Positions 10,473 to 20,400 of a stretch of DNA of 64,000 bases are shown in pieces (the stretch's first letter is position 1; every line of letters begins with the position of its first letter). The position numbers were made by a program, and so were the translations under genes. Source of the stretch: Eublepharis macularius (Eukaryota > Chordata > Lepidosauria > Squamata > Eublepharidae); the NCBI RefSeq assembly GCF_028583425.1, contig NC_072807.1:37329001-37393000 (forward strand). The letters are read 5' to 3'. The notes beneath the pieces are model-generated. The model did not search any database. It had not been told where the DNA came from and was given only the letters and a program-made list of their open reading frames with translations.

Positions 10473-11561
10473 GCCAGACCAATAGTCTTTCAAGGTCTGC
10501 TCTGGCAGTGATTTTTCTCAGGTGAACGTCCGTCACCTACTGCCCGATCTTTTGAACAGGAGATGTGGGGGAAATTGAATCTGGAAGTTTCCGCATACAA
10601 AGGAGCTGCTCCACCACTGAATGACATCCCCTCTTCCTTGGCACCAGGTAGGTCATCGATGTGTTTGGGCCCAAGGCATAAAGATCCTTCCAGGTGTCAG
10701 GACAATAATCCATCCCAGAATTCAGTGCACGATTATTTCTCCACGAAGCGGCAAGCAGGACCCAAGAGTATGGCACAAGCAGAAGCGTGCAGTTTTTCTG
10801 CAGTGTGAGGATGTGCGATGCATAATTGGTCCCCAGCAAGTTCTAGCTCATAATGTGTCTCCGCATCATGGAGCACCAGCATGTGCAGCCGATGAGGCGC
10901 TGCCCCAAACCAGCCAATCGCCTTCAAGCACAGGCCATTGTGACATCATTGCTAATGTCTTTGGAGTCAAAAGCAAAACAAGACAGTCGAATCTGGGGCC
11001 AGCCAAGGGATAGCTTGACCACAACATGGCTCACTCTTACCAGTAAGTGCAACTGACTCGATTTGCACTATGAGTGTTTCTCACCAATATTCAGATCGAT
11101 TTCGTTGAATTCGTACCATGGTCTTTGCTAATAGAGCTGAAACTTGGAAGCCTGAATGTGGCATTGCTGGGCAATTGCAGAACGGCTCCATTGAAGCAAA
11201 TTTATTCGTCGTTGTGCGGCAAATCCTTACCGAATGTGCCACAGAGATGGCATTCGGGAACAGATGATTAAGAGATGGTGCCCTCATTCCAAACCTGAAA
11301 CGTCTGAGTCCTCCTCTCAAATCTCCAGATGCCCCCCCTGCTGCTCTTTGTGCTCTTTGGGTATTCACAGCAACCCTGAGGGTAATTTCCTCAGCGTCCA
11401 ACATTACTATTTAGTCCCAGCCTGCAGCTTCCTTATGGGCTAAGAGGGCACTTTCTGGTCCTCCTCAACAACAGCAGGGAAACTTGGGAGCAAAAATGGT
11501 CACAGCAAAGTCCTCTCCCCAAACCTCTGCTGATCCAACTGCAATTCTTCCCTTCAGACAG

Positions 11562-11848
11562 GTAAAAAGATAAAGGTAGTCCCCTGTGCAAGCACTAAGT
11601 CAATAATGACCCATGGGGGGATGTCGAATTACGACGTTTTCTTGGCAGACTTTTTACGGGGTGGTTTGCCATTGCCTTCCCCAGTCATCTACAACTGGGT
11701 ACTCATTTTACCGACCTCGGAAGGATGGAAGGCTGAGTCAACCTTGAGCCGGCTACCTGAACCCTGCTTCCGCCGGGATCGAACTCAGGTCCTGAGCAGA
11801 GCTTGGACTGCAGTACTGCAGCTTACCACTCTGCATCATGGGGCTCCT
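11562..11848 (-). repeat. Complete tRNA-derived SINE with 12-bp TSD
   Basis: Read on the minus strand it begins AGGAGCCCCATGATGCAGAG and has a clear B box (GAGTTCGATCCCGGCGGAAG), then a body ending near ACTACCTTTATC. CCCTTCAGACAG occurs at 11550-11561 and 11849-11860 as an exact 12-bp target-site duplication. The head looks like a tRNA but lacks a full cloverleaf, so it is called a SINE. Confidence 0.85.
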
Positions 11849-12227
11849 CCCTTCAGACAGAGAATAATCGCCACCCCAAAAAGGTTATTTTGCCAATTTA
11901 ACACTGTTAAAAACGGTTGTGCGATTCTTACCTTTTCGGGTTGCTTCTTGCAACCCTGGTCCTAAATGGATGTTTTTCTCTGTAAGAAAAAAGGTGTGGG
12001 GCCCTATTGTGGTTGTTTGCATATTGCAGCTCTCTTGATAGTCTGGATTTAGGGATGACTGTAAATAGTCATGACAAGTCCTAGCGTATCACTACTTTAT
12101 CACCTAAGCCTGCCCTTCTCTAACAGTAGCCAAGGCAAAGTTGAACCACTTGGCCAATCCAAGCAGAGATGAACCTTGGGTCCCTATTTGTGGAGGCTTA
12201 GTTCATCTTCCTTTGTATTGTTCACAG

Positions 12228-14177
12228 ACAATATACTGTGCCTCCATATGCCGTCTCCCCAGATTACAGCAGGAATAAACCAGCGTACCTTTACATTCCT
12301 AACCCAGTAAGTATAGCTTTCCTCTTCTACTGCGTTAATGTGATGAACATTTTGGGGCTTGGCGAGATAAGATTGCCAACTCCACATTAGGGGCTCAAGA
12401 GGGCAGGGTTTGGAGGGGAGAGACCTCAGCAGGGTATAATTGTTAATTTTATTTTTGTATTCTTGAAGATTGTGGACGATCGTGGCTTCCCGAGAGAATA
12501 TGTTAAGCACCGTGGAGGCATGATTATCGATATGAGGCACACCACAGGTAAGAGGCCTTTTGGAGCTAAACCGGTGCTTTCAAGATCTCCTCATTTCAAT
12601 TATCAAAAAAGTTTGTTGCTGCAATTTAATAAAAAAAATAGAAAATACACATTTTTTTTTAAAAAAAATGTATTATTTAGTATTCCTGATCTGGATAGCG
12701 CAGGCAAGCCTGATCTCATCAGATCACAGAAGCTAAGCAGGGTCAGCCTTGGTTAGTAATTGGATGAGAGACCTCCAGAGAAGACCAGGGTTGCAGAGGC
12801 AGGCAATGGCAAACCACCCGTTAGTCTCTTGCCTTGAAAATCTTACCATGGGTCACCATAAATCAGCTATGCCTTGACAGCACTCACCACCAGGATTATT
12901 TAGTGTTAAATCTTTTATCCTGCCCTCTCAAGAGCTGGGGGGGGTGTACATGGATCTCTTCTGCAAGGCTATTTATAGAGGATACACAAGAATAGGGGAG
13001 ACTAACCCGGTTAGTCAGCTCAACAAATTTACAAAGACCGGGAATCAACCAATTAACCAGTTCACACTGGTATTTTAGTAACAAGTGCAAAGTGCAAGTA
13101 ATGTAAACAGTGTACAATAAATAAATATTCAAAGTCCATATGAGCAATACATAAATAGTCCACAGTGGGAGATCCAGAGGTAGGAGAGCAGTGTGCCAAG
13201 ACGCCAGTTGAATAGTTCACAATCCACACAGGGACAGAGAATTGCCGTGCTGACGGGCTAGTGCGTACGTATATTTTTCAATTCCCGTTTCGTGTTAAAA
13301 CACTTCTTCTTGGGCACATCAATCACTGGAAAATGCAGATCTCCTGGTCACATACCCTCCTGGATCCAATTCTATCTCTGCTACAAGCTTTCCAACGGAC
13401 TGTTTTGCTCAGTGGGGTCTGAGCAAAATTGAAAATTTTGGGAATTGAAAAATATACGTACGCACTAGCCCGTCGGCACGGCGATTCTCCGTCCCTGTGT
13501 GGATTGTGAACTATTCAACTGGCGTCTTGGCACACTGCTCTCCTACCTCTGGATCTCCCACTGTGGACTATTTATGTATTGCTCATACGGACTTTGAATA
13601 TTTTATTTATTGTACACTGTTTACTTGCACTTTGCACTTGTTACTAAAATACCAGTGTGAACTGGTTAATTGGTTGATTCCCGGTCTTTGTAAATTTATT
13701 TATAGAGGAAGTCAGTTCATGGAAAGCCTGTGGTTTTAGAGTGTCAGACACAGACTAGTACAAATTTCCACTAAAACTCACTGGGTGACTTCTCCCTCCC
13801 TCTCTGCCTGACCTCATACTTTTTTGTGAAGATAAATGGTAGGAAAGCCACATCCAAAATGCTTTAGAGGGACGGAGGCTGTTGTGTCTGTCAGTATGGT
13901 CTTATCTGTAGCTGGAGAATCGTGCTTTTGATTTGCCATTTTTTTTCTTTTTGTAGCATTTGGTCCTTTGTGGGGGGAGAAGTGGATCAATTACGTCAAC
14001 GTGGTAAACTCCGTCAAACCTTGGAGAGCAGCCGGCAAGCCCTTCGGTCAGTGGATGGAATTTTTTGCTTTCATTTTCTTCTTCCTGGTGGTCCCTCTTC
14101 CTGTCCTGCCTTTTCTAGGTAACAGATACACAGCACCCATTCACACATGGATGTACATCACCTGCCACATACTGTGA
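12228..14177 (+). CDS. Unrecognised protein-coding gene, 3-4 visible exons
   Basis: Exons 12228-12306 and 12469-12547 (79 bp each) have clean acceptors (TTCACAG, TTGAAG) and strong donors (GTAAGT, GTAAGA) and stay in frame, encoding QYTVPPYAVSPDYSRNK..., then IVDDRGFPREYVKHRGG.... A third exon starts at 13957 after a long pyrimidine tract, encoding AFGPLWGEKWINYVNVVNSV.... It either continues to a stop at 14175-14177 through a hydrophobic stretch (FFAFIFFFLVVPLPVLPFL) or splices at 14046/14119. Any upstream exons were not found. Short Pro- and Tyr-rich exons of this style resemble ciliary microtubule-inner proteins, but that is a weak impression and I do not recognise the family. The gene could also be a decaying copy. 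Exon phases agree, which argues that it is real. Confidence 0.5.
12682..12894 (+). repeat. 5S rRNA-derived SINE with 10-bp TSD
   Basis: The head matches the internal-promoter region of vertebrate 5S rRNA (CTGATCTCATCAGATC, GAAGCTAAGCAGGGTC, GGTTAGTAATTGGATGAGAG) and then runs into a SINE body (GGCAATGGCAAACCACC). ATTATTTAGT at 12672-12681 and 12895-12904 is the target-site duplication. It is intronic in the unnamed gene. It lacks the 5' third of 5S RNA and is not a functional rRNA gene. Confidence 0.85.
12983..13696. repeat. 714-bp hairpin repeat, family D, with 13-bp TSD
   Basis: The left arm (13025 to about 13300) and right arm (about 13440-13696) are near-perfect inverted copies. For example, AAATTTACAAAGACCGGG at 13025 pairs with CCCGGTCTTTGTAAATTT at the right end. 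The first 42 bp (TACACAAGAATAGGGGAGAC...) have no partner. TATTTATAGAGGA at 12970-12982 and 13697-13709 is an exact direct repeat. The element lies between two exons of the unnamed gene. Confidence 0.85.
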
Positions 14178-14239
14178 CAATTTGCACACCCAAGGTCAGT
14201 ATCTTCCAGCACTGCTGAGAGGTGAAAGGCAGGACTGAG

Positions 14240-14600
14240 AGACAAACTCCAAGAGATGAATTACACGAAGACATGCACGTGAAGGGGGTCACAATGTTAG
14301 CCGGTAAGCTGAGTCTTAAAAGGCTTTGACAATTTTCCCTCTCTACAAAGCCTGCAAAGATCACTCCTGAGCGGGTTTGTTAATTTCCTCTTCGCCTCCC
14401 CAAGGCTCTGTCAGTATCACTTCCCCTTCTAGGAGGTGAAGAGGAAATTAACAAACCCTCTGAGGAGTCTTCTTTGCTGGCCCTGTAGAGAGGGAAAATT
14501 GACAAAGCCTTCCGATCCGTCTTTTAAAACTCAGCTTCCCCGCTAACATTGCGACTCCCTTCATGTGCATGCCTTTGTGTAATTCGTCTCTTGTAACTTA
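14240..14600. repeat. Hairpin repeat, family E
   Basis: The left arm (about 14252-14400, GATGAATTACACGAAGACATG...) pairs with a right arm (about 14440-14590, ending ...TGTGTAATTCGTCTC). The apex region is CTCTTCGCCTCC and GGAGGTGAAGAG. The arms differ at a number of sites, so this copy looks older than family A copies. It starts about 60 bp after the stop of the unnamed gene. No TSD was found. Confidence 0.7.
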
Positions 14601-15167
14601 GCTCCCAAATGCCAAAATTCGGAGCGGGGGAAGGGGGGGAGATCTGTGCTGCTGGGGAATCCTGCAAATTTGTTCTCATGATATTTTGGATGGGTATGGC
14701 AAGGGACTCTTCGTCCGGGAGGCCTGCAGCTCCTTCCAAGAGCTCCAACAAAGAATGGTGAAGGAACTTTGGACCCTTTTAAACAGGAAGGTTCCATACC
14801 CCTCTTCTGTCTTTTGCAGTATGCGACCGACTCTGGCTGTGGACCAGCTAAAAGGAGAAATGAAGAGCTGGAAACGGGGACTGAGGACTTCGCTGTTCTG
14901 TGCTTCATTGAACAACCCGCACTAAACAAGATAAGAGCCCTCCTCTGAGTTACGTTTCCTGTAATGTGCCGCCTTATTAAAAAACAACAACAATTAAATC
15001 AGTCAACACTGAAAGAAAAGCAGCTCATCAGGTGTGGTTGTTACAAACTGGGCCCCCACTCAGTCCCTGGGAGGATACTGGAATACCAGTGCGATGTAAT
15101 GGTTAAGAGTGTCGGTCTAGGTTCTGGGAGACCCAGGTTCGTATCACCTCCACGGCCTAATTGGAAT

Positions 15168-15619
15168 CAAAAAGAGTCCAGTAGCACCTTTCAGACTAAC
15201 CAATTTTATTGTAGCATAAGCTTTCGAGAATCAAGTTCTCTTCGTCAGATGAATGGTACAGAAACTGGTCAAATATAGAAGAGGAGCGGGGAGGAGGGAA
15301 GGAGAGCAAAGATGCAATTAGGGGGGGAGAGGGAGGTTATTGAAGGCTTATACTGCATTGGAATTGAATGGTCTAGCTGTTTTACTGCTACAAACTAACA
15401 CGGCAAACTCCTTTGAAACCTCACACCAAAAGGAGATGTTTACATTTACTAGCAAAGGAATGTTTTGGTTGCCTCCCCGCTAATTGCATCCTGTCCCCTT
15501 CTGATATATGTCCCCTTCTCTCCCCTCTCCACCCTCCTCTTCTGTATTTGACCAGTTTGTACTGGACTCTTCTTGATTTTGCTACCACAGACTAACACGG
15601 CTAACTCCTCTGCATCTAT
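15168..15619. repeat. Long copy of hairpin family B (452 bp) with 14-bp TSD
   Basis: The arms start AAAAAGAGTCCAGTAGCACC at left; the right end has the CTAACACGGCTAACTCCTCT tail. The interior contains further paired sequence absent from the short copies: CTGGTCAAATATAGAAGAGG near 15270 pairs with CCTCTTCTGTATTTGACCAG near 15540. GGCCTAATTGGAAT is repeated exactly at 15154-15167 and 15620-15633. This is the fullest copy of the family in the window. Confidence 0.85.
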
Positions 15620-16647
15620 GGCCTAATTGGAATGTGTCCGTTAACCCTCGACTGTCCCTCTCCTTTAGGACAGAGAATTGGAAAGGTGCCTCACTTGTCT
15701 AGTCATACAAAAACAACCCTCAGCAGAAAGACCAAAGATTTCAAGAACCAATAAACATTTCTCCGCCAAGAAAAGGGAGGGAGTCATACATTTTCCTCAG
15801 GCGCTGTTTATTGATGCTACTCTGCTGTATTCAAACAATTTCCATTTTCTAGCAATTCATTACACCACTGCAGACAAAACTTCTGGGCAACTTCCGCCGA
15901 ATTCTGATCCTTAAAAACACTCCATTTCACCCAAGCGAAAAGAAACAATTCAGAAAGTAGAGTTTGTTCAAAGGGTAGAATCTGTCACTCGGAAGCCGCT
16001 TTCCTCTACTAGGTGTTTAGATTCTCCATTTGTTTAAAATTACCTGAGTTTGCAAACAGAAGCCAGAAACGGAGATCTTGGAAACCTGGTCTAAGGCACA
16101 TGGGTGGTGCAGTTTACACATGCATGACTGTCCCTTAAATTTTTCTCCACCTTTTCTTTTTACTGCCTACTTGACAATGGGCAGTTAAATTTATATATGG
16201 TGTACATAGGAAAGAGCTTGTTCACAAATATGCACATGGCCCTTTGCTATCATGCACAAGTGGAGAACAAGTCCCGTGTTGCAGCACTAGAAAGGAGCTG
16301 CACTTCCACTGATGCGCACAAAACCTTCTTGCATTTCAGATTCCTGTTGTGGTAGCATTTGATGTGGGGTTTTGCCTCTGCCTTGTGAAGGGAACTTATT
16401 TCCATAACCCCCTTAAGGCAGGGTGTACAGGTGAGACGGGTCCTCAAAGAGACACCTATCACCTGCTCTCTGATGAAAACAGGATGTTTTTTGTCTTGTT
16501 GCAAAAGAGATAATCTCTTCCCAGAGTAGAAGACAAAAGAGGCACCACAAATTTCTAAGAATGTACATCCTTGGGCTGGGTAGAAACGCAGCTACAATGC
16601 ATTTGGCTTGCTAAGACCACTACCCAGTCATAAAGTAAAAAGAGACT

Positions 16648-16904
16648 ATGGTTGTTGTGGGTTTTCCGGGCTGTATTGCCGTGGTCTTGGCATTGTAGTT
16701 CCTGACGTTTCGCCAGCAGCTGTGGCTGGCATCTTCAGAGGTGTAGCACCAAAAGACAGAGATCTCTCAGTGTCCCTGACACCTCTGAAGATGCCAGCCA
16801 CAGCTGCTGGCGAAACGTCAGGAACTACAATGCCAAGACCACGGCAATACAGCCCGGAAAACCCCCAACAACCATCGTTCTCCGGCCGTGAAAGCCTTCG
16901 ACAA
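16648..16904. repeat. Hairpin repeat, family A, copy 1 with 12-bp TSD
   Basis: Arms beginning GGTTGTTGTGGGTTTTCCGG are followed by almost no loop (CAGTGTCCCTGACACCT) and then the complement. The unpaired tail (CTCCGGCCGTGAAAGCCTTC) is on the right, so this copy is inverted relative to the other three. TAAAAAGAGACT is repeated at 16636-16647 and 16905-16916. Confidence 0.88.
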
Positions 16905-17197
16905 TAAAAAGAGACTGTTTGATGTTATATTCTCCTCCCCACCAGAGGCTGATATAAAAATATATTTGCCAAGTTGGGACCTACTATGCTATGTTACATT
17001 ACTTACTTACCTTTGGGAGGTTATTTTGTTTGTTTCTCTCCTGAGCTTTACAGCTGAAAATGTCCTAATCTACACACAAGCAGCTGCACACAAAGCAGGT
17101 CATTGCATGACCAATTTTAGGATCAGTTTATCCATTCAACAGCATTGAACAGCAAAGCTTTCCTTGGACATTTTTGACTAAGGGTGGGTTGCAATTA

Positions 17198-17203
17198 TTT
17201 TAT
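17198..17203 (-). terminator. ADAL: ADAL poly(A) signal
   Basis: TTTATT on the + strand is AATAAA on the minus strand, about 250 nt downstream of the ADAL stop codon. It is the closest canonical signal after the stop that I saw. Confidence 0.6.
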
Positions 17204-17449
17204 TGCTCCCCCCCCTTTTTTTTACTCCCTGCAATAGAAACTTAGCATGTCAGGGATAAGGGCTCCACTTAGCTTTCTCTCTGATAGGGTAGTTTTCTTC
17301 AAGCAGGGGCACATCGAAGTTAAATAACAGAATATTCAAACAAGCCACCACCCTGGTGCAGGCTGAAATGGTACGGTGTGAAGAGGTCCATCTATGGGAT
17401 GCACAAACTAGCCCAAGAAGCACCCCCTCACACAAAACATGTCATGGAT

Positions 17450-20400
17450 TCACCAATCCTCAGCCCTCCCATTGAGTTGCTTAAGGAAGGATGGTTTTAA
17501 CTTGTTCCACTTTTCCTGTAGCTCTGCTTTGGTGCAGGCGCCAGCAAAAATGTGGTCGATGGCGTTGTAAGAAAGGTCCCACATCTGCGCTCCGGACAGC
17601 TGAAATGTGTTCGCCACCAGCTGGTACTCCCAAGAAAGGTTGGTTGCAAAAACGCCTTTATCGTCAGTCTAGTGGAAAAACAAATTTGGAAAAGAAGCCG
17701 TGTTCAAAGCTGCTTTCAAGAAGACAGCCCTTTCCCTTCCTAGAGCTCTCCTCGAGATTACAGGATCCGGGCCAGGTCTTATCCAGCAGGGCTTTTCTTA
17801 CGTTCTTACGGTTTGTCAAAGGACACATTCAACATAAATCTGTCATCCACATAACTCCTGAGCATACGCTCCCAGAATCCCACAAAGGATTTTGGCAAAA
17901 TTACCCACGGCGAAAACAAGCTAATTAGAAACAAGGTTTAAACCAAGTGTTTTATACAATAACTCCTACACAGGCATGCAATTATAACAATTTAAAGATG
18001 CACCGATAAATTATTACAATTAAATATAAAATGTTCTATATCCAATATTTACAAGAGCCACACACAAAAAATAAGAAGGTGCCTCATGATTTTAAGCAAA
18101 CAACTCACAAATTCCAGCTTCAACGTTAAACTGCCTACAATCTTGAACTTCTGAAGTTAGAACTTCTGTTATAAAATGCCTTCAGTTCTAAATGTATACT
18201 GTTTAGAACTTCTGTTTTCATTTCTGTTAACAGGTAGCCCCAGGTTATTCCTCCGTTTCAACAGTAAGCCTTTATGAATTAGCCTGTTTTCACAGTGGGT
18301 TGTTTATTTCGCTAATATGTTGTATATTCAGTTGGTCATTTTCTTTACAAAGGATTCTGGGGCACGTTCTATGATGCCACTACGTACGGGGGACTGATCA
18401 ATTTACCCTGTGTGGACATCACATCCACGCTATCCTGCAACTAAATGTTCACAAGGACACATTTGTCATGTTGGCAATTGGCTCAAACAGCCTAACTGTG
18501 CAATTTTAAACCGAGTTATGCCCTTCGAGTTCCACTGATATCCATGTGCTTAAAGGGGTGTAACTCTACTTAGAATAGTTTCAAGCGAGTAACTGTGCTA
18601 GTCCGCAGTAGAAGAGCAAAGTTTGAGTCCTTAGAGACCAACAAGACTTTTGGTCTTTTTAAAGACCAACAAGGTTAAAGATCAACATGTTTTTATCTGA
18701 CAAAGGGAGCTTTGACTCTCTAAAGCGTACACCCTGGAAATCTTGATCTGTACGGTGCTACTGGACTCAGATCTTGCTCTTCTGTTGAGGACGGCACTGT
18801 TAAAGAGGGCTGGGAGAAATTGGAGGGGAGGGGGCTTAAGTCCACAAACAACTACAAGCCTTGACAATTACTGCTGCTGCATCCGTGTGCTCTTCCACTA
18901 TCTGCTCGCACAACAGATGCCTGTTTCCGGCATGCTTCATTATGAGTTAAAGTGGAGACATTTGTAGTAGGTCTCCAGCCTGCATTTGACATGGAAGGTC
19001 TGGCTCTTTATGCCCAGGTACAGCAGTCAACTTACACACAACACAACGGGATGTCCCGCGTTGTACCAGAATCCAAAGTGGTGGCGGTCACTCGAAGGCA
19101 CGGTCTGACCTTTGAGGTTTGAGGTCACGCAGAGTTCTAAGGAAAAAAAGGAAAGCCGGTGTTAATAAAGGACATGCGCACAAGGAGTTTCTCTCGGTGC
19201 TACTTCTTACAGTTTGAGAGCGGGTACAATTCTTACAATTCAAATCAGTAATTGTGCACGCTCACATATAGTGCTCTTAATCAGATTTCACGCAGGACTC
19301 ATTTTCTTTGGGGACTCCGAGAACAGATCCATGCCCCAGACACAGATGTGGGCAGAGCTTGATTTCAACATTTGGAGAAAGGTATTAAAGTCATTTAGCA
19401 ACCATTATATTGATTCACAAATCCTCCCCCATGCAACAGATCTCCAGAGCGAGTTACAAAAAATGTTAAAACCTCAAAGCATAAACATCGTATCAGTACA
19501 GCCACCTCCTCAAAGCAGAGTGATTTGCCACAATTGTAAAAGAGTTTCCAGCCTCATTTTTAGAAAGCACTGCTTATCACAATTCAACACTGCACATCCC
19601 GTATTTTGGACTGCTTGCACACCGCACCGAGCGCCTTCTGAAAGAGGACTTGTCTTCGGCAAAAGGCTAGTAAAGATGTTACAGAGAGTCTCCAGAGCAT
19701 GAATGAATTCTCAAGTTTGCACGCCCCGCCTCTCCCAGGACAAGGGGGGGCGTGCAAACTTAAGGATGCCGTACCTGGTTTACCTCCCCCCCCTGCCCCC
19801 CCTGCCTGGAACTGGCATTGAGCATCACCTTATTCACTGGCCCCAACACAAAAATTGCTATTTTACACAATTGAGGCTGGAAGGCTAAGCAATAGCACAA
19901 TCATGAAGCTAGAAAATTTACCCAGAAGAGGGAAACACCACGGGCCATAGGAGAAAGAGCAGGCCTCTAAGCCAAACCATGAGGATTCTGCTCCAGGGCC
20001 CGTGAAATTATCGCTCCTCTTGTGCAAGGACTGGTCTGTTTTTCCTGCTGAGACAGCTCCACCTGGTGGAACATTCACTGGTTAAAGTGGTGGTGTGGTG
20101 GAAAGGGCCATCAAGTCATAGCTAACTTACGGCAACCACTGCTGGGGTTGTCAAGGCCAGACACTACCAGAGGTGGCTTGTCATTGCCTGCCTCTACAAC
20201 CCTGGTCTTCTTTGGCGGTCTCCCATCTGATTACTAATCAGGCAGGGTGTTTTTATTATTTTATTGTGAAATATCCAGCCTGATGAAGAGTTCTGGGGAA
20301 CTCCAATGCTTGCACAGTGTGAAACATCTTTCACCTGACCCATTTGATATAGCTCTTTTTCTCACACTCTCTGACAAGGCTCCCCGCCACCATTTGGTAC

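Larger units (their letters stand above)
8261..12227. other. Intergenic, repeats only
   Basis: Between the LARP6 poly(A) signals and the first exon of the next gene I recognise only repeats: the duplication at 8341-8421, hairpin repeat 8752-8975, CR1/SINE 9515-9926, hAT-like element 10052-10472 nested in a SINE (to about 10640) and SINE 11562-11848. The parts 10650-11560 and 11860-12220 show nothing I can name. Confidence 0.5.
14601..17449. other. Intergenic between unnamed gene and ADAL
   Basis: Contains a SINE head (about 15081-15160), the long hairpin element 15168-15619, the family A hairpin 16648-16904 and an AATAAA signal for ADAL on the minus strand near 17198. I see no exon in 14601-15080 or in 15640-16640. 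Confidence 0.5.

Noticed and set aside
10621-11013. 130-codon open frame in the intergenic region
   Set aside because: It begins in a SINE head and continues into anonymous sequence; no recognisable domain and no plausible promoter or splice sites.
11800-11848. A tRNA gene on the minus strand
   Set aside because: A- and B-box-like segments exist, but there is no full cloverleaf and a SINE body follows inside a 12-bp TSD.
12682-12780. A functional 5S rRNA gene
   Set aside because: The 5' third of 5S RNA is missing, the head is mutated, and the sequence runs into a SINE body with TSDs.
16608-16907. Open frames reading [20 protein letters not shown]-like peptides at 16.6, 22.6-23.2, 41.4-41.6 and 46.3 kb
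   Set aside because: They are translations of the family A hairpin arms and recur on both strands with each copy. No separate gene is needed.
17491-17928. 145-codon plus-strand frame
   Set aside because: It is the antisense of the last ADAL coding exon (17450-17668) plus its intron.
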